Positions 7,382-14,740 of a DNA stretch of 21,310 bases are shown here, in pieces. The DNA is taken from positions 1 to 21,310 of the IMG/VR virus record IMGVR_UViG_3300010430_000521; one strand, given 5' to 3'. The stretch's first letter is position 1; every line of letters begins with the position of its first letter. A program made the position numbers and the translations under genes. The notes below the pieces were generated by a model. It was not told where the DNA came from, made no database searches, and worked only from the letters and a program-made list of their open reading frames with translations. Origin of the DNA: a virus.

Positions 7382-8674
7382 TCACAATGCACCGTCCGCG
7401 TCTGGCGCAGAAGGCTGGGCTTTGGGAGTGGGGTAATGATAGGCCCAAGGGAGAGGAGGGATGTCAAGTTCTGGTGCATAAGTTTTGACATCAGACCATA
7501 GATGTTCAAGTTTTGTTTTAAAGGATTGCTGTGGATCTTTGAATAGTTCTGGTTTTAGTCTTCTGAGAATTGTTTCAACTGGTGCTGGGAGTTTGGTTGC
7601 AGTCAATTCATGCGCATATAGTAAACTATTAACCATGTTTTCTGTATTATTAGTAGAGCCAGTATAAGTTTCTGTGAATGTCGCATTGCGCATGTCTGAA
7701 AATATAATTGTTGCATTGTCCAACATTGGTGAGATAAAATTTGTGTTTTTAAAGTCTGAGTGTATTGCAATTGTGTTGAAGAACATTGTATCTTCAAGTG
7801 TGGAATTGTAAAAAGAGGTGCCAGTTAAAACTGAGTCACTGAAGTTACACGTTTTTATGTGTGAGTTTGAGAAACTTGATTTGGATATCGAGGAATTATT
7901 AAAATTTGTTGAGTCAATATGTAAGTTGTTTAATGAAGAATTATAAATATTTGTGCTTGTTAATGTTGCTATGTGTATGCTTGTTTTTTTAAATTCTGTA
8001 TTGTATATTTCGCTTTTGCTGAAGTCTGTGCAGGTTAAATATGCATTGCTAAAGTCAACATTGTCAATTTTACTATTTTTTAAGTTTGCTTTGTATAAAT
8101 TTGAATTTTGCAAGTGAACATTATCAATGACGCAACTATTTAAATTGGCGTTGTTCAAATCTATATTTGGTAATTTAATACTCTTAAACTGAGCATTAGA
8201 AAGCCCCTTTTTGTATGCCTGTAGTGTTTGAATGATCGTATTTTCACCTTCTTTATATTTACCTTGTACAAAGAGAGACATTATCGTGTCCCAAAAAAGT
8301 AATATTTCTGCTTTAGGTGGGACTTTGTTTTTTTGAATGCTAGTCAGGTTTGCACAAGCTTGAGCTCTAAAACTAGTAGACATCTGAGTTTGCCATGCAG
8401 CAATTTGCATTTCATATAAGTTTACAGCTCGGTCATATCTGGCTGATGCTATGCTGAATATTGCTACGTAAATGCTTATCGTCCATAATATGAATGTGCT
8501 CGGTTTGCGAAAGTTTTCTTTTTGTTCAGTTGGTGGATGTAGTTTTTCAAAAATTGCTCTCAGGCCAGAATAGTTGTAAAAGAAATAGTATGTTCTTGGG
8601 AGTTTGTGATAGAGATAAATGAAAGTTGGGATTAATATTGTGATGCTTAAGATTATCCAGTCTTTAGTTTCCAT
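7382..8674 (-). CDS. Membrane-anchored pentapeptide-repeat protein B (Ser/Asn-rich)
   Basis: A 430-aa paralog of the gene downstream. The N-terminal module aligns throughout: TM1 about 6-22, SGLRAIFEKLHPP, TM2 about 61-77 (FILWTISIYVAIFSIAS), RYDRAVNLYEMQIAAWQTQM, ACANLTSIQKNKVPPKAEILLFWDTI. The repeat domain (about 160-355) keeps pentapeptide spacing but is Asn/Ser/Thr-rich and non-canonical (LNNANLNSCVI, FSNSHIKTCNF), unlike the LTGAD repeats of protein A. The C-terminus (VKTYAPELDIPPLPW, then a Pro/Ala-rich tail) runs antisense over a relic of the helix-turn-helix gene. The start has AAGGA with an 8-nt gap, and a TATAAT box lies about 46 bases upstream. It is strongly AT-rich relative to the phage operon. 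Function unknown. Confidence 0.92.
   Translation of the reverse strand: METKDWIILSITILIPTFIYLYHKLPRTYYFFYNYSGLRAIFEKLHPPTEQKENFRKPSTFILWTISIYVAIFSIASARYDRAVNLYEMQIAAWQTQMSTSFRAQACANLTSIQKNKVPPKAEILLFWDTIMSLFVQGKYKEGENTIIQTLQAYKKGLSNAQFKSIKLPNIDLNNANLNSCVIDNVHLQNSNLYKANLKNSKIDNVDFSNAYLTCTDFSKSEIYNTEFKKTSIHIATLTSTNIYNSSLNNLHIDSTNFNNSSISKSSFSNSHIKTCNFSDSVLTGTSFYNSTLEDTMFFNTIAIHSDFKNTNFISPMLDNATIIFSDMRNATFTETYTGSTNNTENMVNSLLYAHELTATKLPAPVETILRRLKPELFKDPQQSFKTKLEHLWSDVKTYAPELDIPPLPWAYHYPTPKAQPSAPDADGAL
7390..7434 (+). pseudogene. Relic of the 65-aa HTH gene
   Basis: The plus-strand sequence here matches the 3' half of the gene at 6098-6295. ACCGTCCGCG equals 6170-6179, GGCGCAGAAGG equals 6184-6194, and CTGGGCTTTGGGAGTGGG matches CTGAGCTTTGGGAGTGGG at 6243-6260. 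A 48-bp block (6195-6242) is missing, bounded in the intact gene by AGAAGG at 6189-6194 and 6237-6242, which is the expected product of deletion between short direct repeats. A one-base loss near 7400 also shifts the frame. The relic lies inside the antisense 3' end of pentapeptide gene B. Confidence 0.8.
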
Positions 8675-8719
8675 TATTTATATCCTTGGAATAATATTTT
8701 ATCTTCATTTCTTTATCCA

Positions 8720-8725
8720 ATTATA
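8720..8725 (-). promoter_or_regulatory. Candidate -10 box for the pentapeptide pair
   Basis: A perfect TATAAT on the minus strand lies about 46 bases before the start of pentapeptide gene B. The only good TTGACA nearby (8755-8760) is 29 bases away, too far for a standard sigma-70 spacer, so the -35 element is weak or the promoter is activator dependent. Confidence 0.4.
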
Positions 8726-8773
8726 CCGCAGACAACAACCCCTCTTTAAAACCCTGTCAACCCCCTCCCCACT

Positions 8774-8798
8774 GATCTCTGCTGATCTGTGGCGATCT
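8774..8798. repeat. Three GATCT motifs at 10-bp spacing
   Basis: GATCT begins at 8774, 8784 and 8794 within CTGATCTCTG-like units. The spacing is one helical turn, so the motifs lie on one DNA face. This could be a cooperative binding site for a regulator, or simply a short tandem repeat. Confidence 0.4.
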
Positions 8799-8877
8799 CT
8801 CACGTCCTCACCCCAAAACCCCGTGTTACAGAATCCCGTAAGTATGGAGGCTTTGTTTTTGCCTTTATAACCTCGCT

Positions 8878-8912
8878 GGGTGTCCGTGCCTGTCGGCTAG
8901 GTATGGACACCC
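8878..8912. repeat. 14-bp stem hairpin in the leader of the lysis cassette
   Basis: GGGTGTCCGTGCCT (8878-8891) pairs with AGGTATGGACACCC (8899-8912) around a 7-nt loop, with two G-U pairs in RNA. It ends 4 bases before the AGGGAG ribosome-binding site of the next gene. There is no good U-tract after it on the + strand. It may be a 5' UTR structure that limits translation or stabilises the lysis mRNA, or the mark of a cargo junction. Confidence 0.55.
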
Positions 8913-8928
8913 CCTTAGGGAGTTTGTT

Positions 8929-9267
8929 GTGGGTGATTCTGTTCTTGATCCGGAACTTCGGAAAGAAATTACTGCTGCTGTTGCTGAAGGCATAGCTATC
9001 GGCTTGCAGAATACCGGTAACGGTGTTTGCAAGCTGGAGCCGGAAGCAGTTAAAGAAGTCAGTCATTTGATGGGCATGGTCAAAGATCTTGGTGATGGAG
9101 AACACGCCAAGGGTATTGAGCGTATGCGTGAGCACCATAAGGTCATGGGATGTGTGGTGAAAGGGCGCAATACCTTTTGGATGCTGGCGTTTAAGCTGAG
9201 TGCTACAGCGTTAATCCTCTTTCTCGGTGCAGCTGTTGTGCGGCATTTCAATGCGGTGGTTAAGTGA
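8929..9267 (+). CDS. Single-TM lysis-cassette protein
   Basis: A 112-aa protein with a soluble helical N-terminus and one membrane segment near the C-terminus (about 83-104, FWMLAFKLSATALILFLGAAVV), ending in a short basic tail. This topology resembles XhlA-type or other small phage holin-associated proteins, but I cannot name the family. The start is GTG at 8929, with AGGGAG 6 nt upstream. Its TGA overlaps the next start (TGATG at 9265-9269). Next to a DUF5675-like protein and a 3TM-holin-like protein, a part in lysis is plausible. It is the first plus-strand gene after the inserted cargo. Confidence 0.82.
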   Translation: MGDSVLDPELRKEITAAVAEGIAIGLQNTGNGVCKLEPEAVKEVSHLMGMVKDLGDGEHAKGIERMREHHKVMGCVVKGRNTFWMLAFKLSATALILFLGAAVVRHFNAVVK

Positions 9268-9716
9268 TGCGCAAACTTCCACCTCTTGAAGCCACACTCC
9301 TGCGCCGTCCATATACCGATCAGGGAACTATCGGTGTGCTGACCATTTCCGAAGTCCAGTACCAGAGCTATTCCATGGAACTCCCGTGGCGCGAGAACCA
9401 GACTGATATTTCCTGCGTTCCGGTGGACACCTATCTTCTCTTTCCCCGCTGGTCCAATCACTGGAACAGCTTTGTTTATCAATTCAAAGATGTGCCGGAC
9501 CGTTCAGCCGTTCAGATTCACTGGGGCAACGTGGCCGGCGATAAGTCTCTGGGTTTCAAATCCCATTCTCTCGGTTGCGTCCTGCTCGGTTCCTGCGTCT
9601 GCGAGATCTGGGGGCAGCTGGCCGTGGGCAATTCAAAACGAACTTTCCGCAAATTCCTAAAGGCCACACTGGGCCGCAATCTTTTGCTCGACATCAGGGA
9701 GGCGCATCATGGCTGA
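9267..9716 (+). CDS. DUF5675-like phage protein
   Basis: About 149 aa from the ATG at 9267; a GTG at 9264, overlapping the previous stop in GTGA, would add one Met. The pattern fits DUF5675: an early TIGVLTI strand, the motif MELPWRENQTDISCVPVDTY (about 37-56), NSFVYQFKDVPDRSAVQIHWGN (about 67-88), and SLGCVLLGSC (101-110), a conserved His...Gly-Cys arrangement that recalls L,D-transpeptidase or peptidase active sites. Family members are often found in phage lysis regions, but I know of no settled activity. It overlaps the next gene by 8 bases (ATGGCTGA). A cell-wall-directed role is inferred from motif shape and position. Confidence 0.87.
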   Translation: MRKLPPLEATLLRRPYTDQGTIGVLTISEVQYQSYSMELPWRENQTDISCVPVDTYLLFPRWSNHWNSFVYQFKDVPDRSAVQIHWGNVAGDKSLGFKSHSLGCVLLGSCVCEIWGQLAVGNSKRTFRKFLKATLGRNLLLDIREAHHG

Positions 9717-10296
9717 TGCTTCGATGTTTGATATTATCGGTTCCTCATTGCTCGGTATCGGGACCGGGGGCGTGGCTACAATTTTTCAGAACGTCTTTGG
9801 TGGAATTTCCAGCTGGATCAGCGAATGGCAGAAGCGCAAGACTTTGGCCCTGATGCACCAGCAGGAAATGGTCATGGCCGACAAGGAAATTGAAAGGCTA
9901 CGCGCTGAAGGTGATGTGAAGGTTCAGCAGGCCCGCGAAGACCGGGCCATGACTGAAACGATCATTGACGGCCAGAATTATCAGGCTTCGCTGGCGCATG
10001 ACGTGGCTACTTATTCACGAGGCAGAGAGGCCACTTGGGCAGATTTCCTGCTTGTGGTGGCAGATTTTGTGCGTGGCATTACCCGGCCTACTATGACAGC
10101 TTTTCTGTGCTGGGTAACTTGGTCCACCTATCAGCATTTCACTGGCTATCTTTCCGATAACAATGTGCTGGTTGATCCGAACACAGCCAATGAAATGGTC
10201 CGCTATATCGTGACCAATACAGTTTTCATGTCCAGTGCTGCTGTTGGCTGGTGGTTTTCATCCAGACCGCGCAATGCTGCGAAGGCGGCAGCATGA
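9709..10296 (+). CDS. Putative 3TM holin-like protein
   Basis: A 195-aa protein with a hydrophobic Gly-rich N-terminal segment (about 7-35), a highly charged helical middle (QKRKTLALMH through DVATYSRGREA, about 41-108), and hydrophobic segments at about 111-142 and 165-184. The pattern 'RGITRPTMTAFLCWVTW ... WWFSSRPRN' matches my picture of the 3TM-type phage holins, which form inner-membrane lesions so that lysin can reach the wall. It starts within the previous gene (8-base overlap) and its stop overlaps the portal start (ATGA). No classical endolysin is visible in the window, so the DUF5675-like neighbour or a gene outside must supply that activity. Confidence 0.85.
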   Translation: MADASMFDIIGSSLLGIGTGGVATIFQNVFGGISSWISEWQKRKTLALMHQQEMVMADKEIERLRAEGDVKVQQAREDRAMTETIIDGQNYQASLAHDVATYSRGREATWADFLLVVADFVRGITRPTMTAFLCWVTWSTYQHFTGYLSDNNVLVDPNTANEMVRYIVTNTVFMSSAAVGWWFSSRPRNAAKAAA

Positions 10297-12209
10297 GTCA
10301 GGATCTCGGTGTTTTCATAAAGACGCTTTTCAGTGAAGCGGAGTCTGCCCGTTCTTCCAAGGAAGAAGAATGGATGAAGGACTATTTGCAGACCAAAAGC
10401 GAATATGAGCAGGACGATCTCAAGAAGATCAAGCGTTCCAAGATGTACGTGCCGGCTACTCGGGTTAAGCTGAATACTGTGCTTACTCAGGTTATGGATT
10501 TCCTTTTTCCTGCTTCCGATGAACGCAATTGGGATCTCAAGCCTTCGCCCAGACCGGAGCTGCATCCTTCGGTTGTCGCTCATTACCAGCAGCAGGCCGC
10601 CATGCAGGGTGCGGAGCTTTCCACGGAACAGCTTGAAAAGCTGCTGGATAAAAAGGCTAAGGATTCCTGTTCCGCCATGTGCGAAGAGATCTCCGACCAG
10701 CTGGTGGGCGGCTCCGGTCGCAAATCATACCGCTCGGTGTGTAAGTCCGTGGCAGAACAGAAGCTTAAGTACGGTACAGGAATTTTGAAGGGGCCGCTGG
10801 TCCGTGAAGAATTTCGTGAAGCATACGCCGTTACCGAAGACGGTAGCTGGAAGTTGCAGAAAACTGAATCCACAGAGCTGCGTCCATTTTATGAAGATGT
10901 CTCAGTTTGGAATGCATACCCTGACGCCAATGCGACTCGCCTTGGGGATTGCGAATATATTTTTCAGGACCATATCTACAACCGCCAGCAAGTCTTGGAT
11001 CTAAAGGAGTTCCCCGGTTTTAAGGAAGACGTTATCCGTGCCTACCTGCTGGATAATAAGGATGGCGATCTGGACTCATACAAGGCCCTGAAGCTGCAAC
11101 AGAAAATCGGTAGCGGTGAAACCCGCAAGATGGATAAGCGTTACCGGGTCTATGAGTTCTGGGGAACTTTGACCGGAGATCAGCTTGCATCCGTGGGCAT
11201 CCAGATTCCAGACGAAGATCTTTCCGAGATCTTCCCGGCTAATGTCTGGATGTTGGGCGATAAGGTCATCAAGGCGGTTATCAATCCCCTTGAGGGCGCG
11301 ACCATTCCTTATCAGTTTGATTACTTCGTGGAAGATGAAGATTCAATCTGGGGGGATGGCCTGCCCAAGCTGCTGCGTCATCCTCAGAAGGCTTTGAACT
11401 CGGCTATGCGCATGCTGCTGGATAATGCCTCTGTTTCATGCGGACCGCAGGTTGCGGCTAACATGAGCGCGTTTACTCAGGATGAAGATCCGCGCGACAT
11501 CTATGCTTTCAAGTTCTGGCCTTTCCGTTCTGTGGAAGACATGAACAAAGCTCTCAAATTTTTCTCTGTCCCTTCCTACACCAACGAGCTCATGGCTCTG
11601 GTCCGGGTCTTTAACGACATGGTGGACGATATGTCTGTGCCGCGCTTTATGGGCGGTGACGGTTCCCAGATGCGCGGAGCCGGCAAGACTGCCCGTGGGC
11701 TTTCCATGCTCATTGGAGCAGCGCACCAGATTCTCAAGGATCTGGTCAAATCTCATGATGAGAACATTACCCGTCCGTTCTTCAAGAAAATGTATTTCTG
11801 GAACATGCAGTTCAATCCCCGGCAGGACATCAAGGGTGACTTTGAAGTCATTGCTACCGGAACTTCCGTGCTCATGGCCAAGGAAGTGCAGCTTGAACGC
11901 ATGCAGACCATTGCGGCCATCACCGACAATCCCCGTTTTGAAGGCTGGATCGATGACGAAAAGCTGATCAAGGAAATCTGTAAAAACCTTGATTTGCCTG
12001 ACGGTGTGCTGCGTTCAGCACGAGAAAAGCAAAGCTGGGAACGTGAACGTCTGGCCGAAACAGCACGGGCAAATATTCAAGCATTGGTTGAAGAATTGAA
12101 AAATAAGGGTGTGGATGTTCAGCAACATTTGCTGTCCATGCTCCAGCAACAGGCCGGTGCATTGATGCCGGAAGGAGGTCCGCATGAAGCTCGTGGACAT
12201 GCGGCATAA
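10293..12209 (+). CDS. Portal protein
   Basis: 638 aa from the ATG at 10293, which overlaps the preceding stop in ATGA; the frame is open a further 14 codons upstream, but those lie inside the holin-like gene. The size and pattern fit podovirus-type portals: an N-terminal helical region with a Lys/Glu-rich segment, KMYVPATRVKLNTVLTQVMD, VWNAYPDANATRLGDCEYIF, the 'DSIWGDGLPKLLRHPQ' motif near residue 350, and a coiled-coil Gln-rich C-terminus (SWERERLAETARANIQ, QQHLLSMLQQQ). It forms the dodecameric ring through which TerL pumps DNA and to which adaptor proteins attach. The last 26 bases overlap the next gene. Confidence 0.92.
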   Translation: MSQDLGVFIKTLFSEAESARSSKEEEWMKDYLQTKSEYEQDDLKKIKRSKMYVPATRVKLNTVLTQVMDFLFPASDERNWDLKPSPRPELHPSVVAHYQQQAAMQGAELSTEQLEKLLDKKAKDSCSAMCEEISDQLVGGSGRKSYRSVCKSVAEQKLKYGTGILKGPLVREEFREAYAVTEDGSWKLQKTESTELRPFYEDVSVWNAYPDANATRLGDCEYIFQDHIYNRQQVLDLKEFPGFKEDVIRAYLLDNKDGDLDSYKALKLQQKIGSGETRKMDKRYRVYEFWGTLTGDQLASVGIQIPDEDLSEIFPANVWMLGDKVIKAVINPLEGATIPYQFDYFVEDEDSIWGDGLPKLLRHPQKALNSAMRMLLDNASVSCGPQVAANMSAFTQDEDPRDIYAFKFWPFRSVEDMNKALKFFSVPSYTNELMALVRVFNDMVDDMSVPRFMGGDGSQMRGAGKTARGLSMLIGAAHQILKDLVKSHDENITRPFFKKMYFWNMQFNPRQDIKGDFEVIATGTSVLMAKEVQLERMQTIAAITDNPRFEGWIDDEKLIKEICKNLDLPDGVLRSAREKQSWERERLAETARANIQALVEELKNKGVDVQQHLLSMLQQQAGALMPEGGPHEARGHAA

Positions 12210-12507
12210 GCCGGAAAAGAAGAAGGGCAAGGGGTCGCCAGCTGTCGTTGAGTCGGAACATGAAGAATTTCCGTGGGGCTTGCGGCTCAGTCTTGATGAT
12301 GAGGTTGTTTCCAAGTTGGGGCTAAAGCCCAGTGAGCTGAAGGTCGGTTCTACAGTGAAGCTTGAAGCCAGGGCTTTTGTTTGTGGAGCCAGAGCGCAAC
12401 CGGACGGCAAGGACAAGCACATTGAGTTGCAGCTGGTCAAGCTGGGTATCGACACCGCAGGAAGCTTTGAAGACGGATTTAACGAAGGAGCTGAAGATGA
12501 TGACTAG
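12184..12507 (+). CDS. Capsid staple-like protein
   Basis: A 107-aa protein whose core (EFPWGLRLSLDDEVVSKLG, then VGSTVKLEARAFV, then IELQLVKLGI) matches a pattern I associate with small phage proteins annotated as capsid staples or decoration proteins. The tail is acidic (SFEDGFNEGAEDDD) and the N-terminus basic (RHKPEKKKGKG). GGAGG lies 6 nt before the ATG, inside the end of the portal gene. The gene falls between portal and scaffold, consistent with a capsid-stabilising role. The name rests on motif recall. Confidence 0.85.
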   Translation: MKLVDMRHKPEKKKGKGSPAVVESEHEEFPWGLRLSLDDEVVSKLGLKPSELKVGSTVKLEARAFVCGARAQPDGKDKHIELQLVKLGIDTAGSFEDGFNEGAEDDD

Positions 12508-12727
12508 CCAGATGAAAGCAAAAGCAATTCTTGAAGGTGGTGGGGCTGCCGTAAGTCTGCTCCGCGAATATCTTCAACTGCGCATGCGGGAAGAAACGGA
12601 AAATCTGGTCAATGCCCATGTGGATGCTGTTCCGCAATTGCAGGGCAGAATCAAGGCTTATCAGGATATTTTAATGGATCTGACTGCTGCTCCTAAAAAG
12701 CAGGAAAGTCAGGATCCGTATTCATAG
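12497..12727 (+). CDS. Small helical protein between staple and scaffold
   Basis: A 76-aa protein (75 if the second of two adjacent ATGs, 12500, is used). It begins MMTSQMKAKAILEGG and has two helical segments (AVSLLREYLQLRMREETENLV and LQGRIKAYQDILMDL), with no membrane segment. AGGAG at 12486-12490 stands 6 nt from the first ATG. It overlaps the staple-like gene by 11 bases and ends 9 bases before the scaffold start, so it is in the head operon. I cannot assign a function; a small head-assembly factor is possible. Confidence 0.8.
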   Translation: MMTSQMKAKAILEGGGAAVSLLREYLQLRMREETENLVNAHVDAVPQLQGRIKAYQDILMDLTAAPKKQESQDPYS

Positions 12728-12736
12728 GAGGAAATG

Positions 12737-13705
12737 ATGGCTGAAGACAATCTCCATACTGAAGGGCAGGAAATGACTGATTTTGAACGCGGCTTTGAAG
12801 CAGCTGAGTCAGGTGACGAGCTTACCGATGATTCCTTGAATGAGGATGAACTGGAAGTCTCTGATGATTCGGATCTCGGAGCCGAAGACGGGGGTGAGGG
12901 TGACCCCCTGTCCGAAGATGAGGACCTTGAGGCTGATGCCGGGTCCGCTTCAGACCAGATTTTACCTGAAGAGGATGAGTCCGGGGAAGATCCGGATTCG
13001 TCGGACACTGATGACGCAGAACTGCGTGGAAGCGAAGACGTGGACCCGCTGGCCGAAGGCCGGGATATTCTGGATCAGTACTTCGGCAGACAGGAGCAGT
13101 CTGAAGATGATTCCCCTGCGTTGGTAGAAATACCTGAAGACATCAAAGCCGAAGCTGAGGCAATTCTCAGTCTTAATCCGCAATACAGGGATATTCTGCT
13201 GGAGGATTCAGAGCAGGGTCAGCGTTACCGGGCCAACTTGACTGAATTCGGTCCTGAGGCCGTGGTGGGACTTCTGGAATCAGCGCATTTGCTTCGGCAG
13301 GTGAATCCCCGTGTGGATGCGGTGATCAGTCAACATGAGCAGGATCAGCGCAAGGCACATTATGCTGAGATCGGCAAGGCTCATCCCGATTACGTGCAGC
13401 TGGGCGGTAATCCTGAAAAGCTCGGAGAATTTAATGCCGGGTTTAACAACTGGGTCGAAACACTTCCTTACAATGAAGCTCTCAAGGCCAAGCAGGTGCA
13501 GGCTTCCGGCAATGCTGCGCAGGTGTCCGAATTGTTGACCAGATACAAAGAAGCAACGTCCGGGACTAGAGAAGATAAGGTCGCTAAAGAAGCGGCCAAA
13601 AATCTTATCGGACCGTCCGGAAAACGTAAGGCTGTGAGCGGTAATCGCGGACCTGATCAGGATGATTTTGAAGGTGCGTTCGATGCCGCAGCGGCTGAAG
13701 AATAG
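12737..13705 (+). CDS. Acidic phage scaffolding-type protein
   Basis: 322 aa from the ATG at 12737, favoured because AGGAGG then has a 5-nt gap; the ATG at 12734 leaves only 2 nt. Residues about 12-115 are extremely acidic and disordered (DELTDDSLNEDELEVSDDSD, GEDPDSSDTDDAEL). A helical region (about 140-280) contains AEAILSLNPQYRDILL and QVNPRVDAVISQHEQDQ. The C-terminus is basic, then acidic (GPSGKRKAVSGNRG, DDFEGAFDAAAAEE). That architecture and a place directly before the major capsid gene are typical of scaffolding proteins, which template the procapsid and leave before DNA entry. There is no detectable sequence signature for P22-type scaffold, so the call rests on composition and position. 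Confidence 0.87.
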   Translation: MAEDNLHTEGQEMTDFERGFEAAESGDELTDDSLNEDELEVSDDSDLGAEDGGEGDPLSEDEDLEADAGSASDQILPEEDESGEDPDSSDTDDAELRGSEDVDPLAEGRDILDQYFGRQEQSEDDSPALVEIPEDIKAEAEAILSLNPQYRDILLEDSEQGQRYRANLTEFGPEAVVGLLESAHLLRQVNPRVDAVISQHEQDQRKAHYAEIGKAHPDYVQLGGNPEKLGEFNAGFNNWVETLPYNEALKAKQVQASGNAAQVSELLTRYKEATSGTREDKVAKEAAKNLIGPSGKRKAVSGNRGPDQDDFEGAFDAAAAEE

Positions 13706-13713
13706 GAGTTGAA

Positions 13714-14727
13714 ATGACAACTACCATGTATGGCGATATCAGCCCCAGAACAGCCGGATATTCAGTTCCCGGTTTTCTTAAGAGGGCGGACAATTATAAT
13801 ATTTTCGGGAGATTTGCCCAGTCTCTCAAGATGCCCAAGAACAAAGGGCAGATTGTTAAGTGGCGCAGGTACAACGCTCTTCCGCCGGCAACTGTTCCGT
13901 TGGTTGAAGGTGTAACACCTGCCGGTAAGAAGCTTACCAAGACTGACGTTACCGCTACCCTGAAGCAGTACGGTGATTACATCGAGCTGACTGATGTGAT
14001 TCAGGATACTCACGAAGATCCCGTTCTTCAGGAGTCCATGAGCATTCTTGGTGAACAGGCCGGGCAGACTCTCGATATGGTTCTGGGAGGAACTGTAGGT
14101 GCCGGGACTAACGTCATTTATTCCGGCGGCACATCCCGTGGAACGGTTGTTAAGCCCATCACCAAGAGTGTGCAGAGGCTGGCAACCCGTGCTCTTAAGC
14201 GGCAGAAGGCCCGCAAAGTAACCAAGGTCATGTCTTCCAGCGTCAAGTACGGAACAAAAGCTGTTGCCGCTTCCTTTATTGGAATCACTCATTCCGATTG
14301 TGAATCTGATATTCGTGAAATGCCCGGTTTTGTTCCGGTGGAAGAATACGGACAGCTTACTCCTTATGAGAATGAGATCGGTAAGGTTGAAGACGTCCGT
14401 TACGTGGTTTCAACTTCCATTGAGCCTCTTGTCGATGCCGGTGGTGCAAAAGCTGCTTCTGGAACTGAGATGCTTTCCGAGTCCGGAACCAACGCCGATG
14501 TTTACCCTATCTACATTTTCGGAGCCGATGCTTACGGTGATGTGGCTCTCAAGGGTAAGGAATCCGTTGTTCCCAAGGTTGTGAACCCCGAGACCCCCAG
14601 TAAAAGCGACAAACTCGGTCAGCGGGGTAGTGTCGGTTGGATAACTTACTATGCCAGTGCCATTCTTAATGACGCATGGCTTGTCCGCCTTGAAGTTGCG
14701 GTTACTGAAATTCCTCCGGAAGCATAA
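13714..14727 (+). CDS. Major capsid protein, N4-gp56 family
   Basis: The 337-aa protein matches the N4-gp56-type major capsid pattern: MYGDISPRTAGYSVPGFLKR near the N-terminus, then KGQIVKWRRYNALPPATVPLVEGVTP (about 43-68), LKQYGDYIELTDVIQDTHEDPVL (about 83-105) and YPIYIFGADAYGDVALKG (about 264-281), ending in a beta-rich VRLEVAVTEIPPEA. It is expected to have the HK97 fold and build the icosahedral shell. AGGAG with a 5-nt gap precedes the ATG and overlaps the scaffold stop. Codon use is strongly biased, as expected for the most abundant virion protein. Confidence 0.95.
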   Translation: MTTTMYGDISPRTAGYSVPGFLKRADNYNIFGRFAQSLKMPKNKGQIVKWRRYNALPPATVPLVEGVTPAGKKLTKTDVTATLKQYGDYIELTDVIQDTHEDPVLQESMSILGEQAGQTLDMVLGGTVGAGTNVIYSGGTSRGTVVKPITKSVQRLATRALKRQKARKVTKVMSSSVKYGTKAVAASFIGITHSDCESDIREMPGFVPVEEYGQLTPYENEIGKVEDVRYVVSTSIEPLVDAGGAKAASGTEMLSESGTNADVYPIYIFGADAYGDVALKGKESVVPKVVNPETPSKSDKLGQRGSVGWITYYASAILNDAWLVRLEVAVTEIPPEA

Positions 14728-14740
14728 GGGGTGATTTGAA

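Larger units (their letters stand above)
8675..8928. other. Divergent promoter region between cargo and lysis genes
   Basis: This 254-base stretch separates the minus-strand pentapeptide pair from the plus-strand lysis cassette. It holds a minus-strand TATAAT at 8720-8725, a pyrimidine-rich C-tract segment at about 8739-8770, three GATCT motifs spaced exactly 10 bp apart (8774, 8784, 8794), and a long hairpin at 8878-8912 just before the next gene. No coding frame is convincing. It probably marks one edge of the inserted cargo. Confidence 0.55.

Noticed and set aside
7351-7509. Upstream extension of pentapeptide gene A to 7509
   Set aside because: The extra 53 codons overlap the end of gene B and its HTH relic; the paralog alignment begins at the ATG at 7350.
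12709-13008. Minus-strand Ser-rich 99-aa frame
   Set aside because: It is the antisense image of the acidic Asp/Glu/Ser segment of the scaffolding-type protein.
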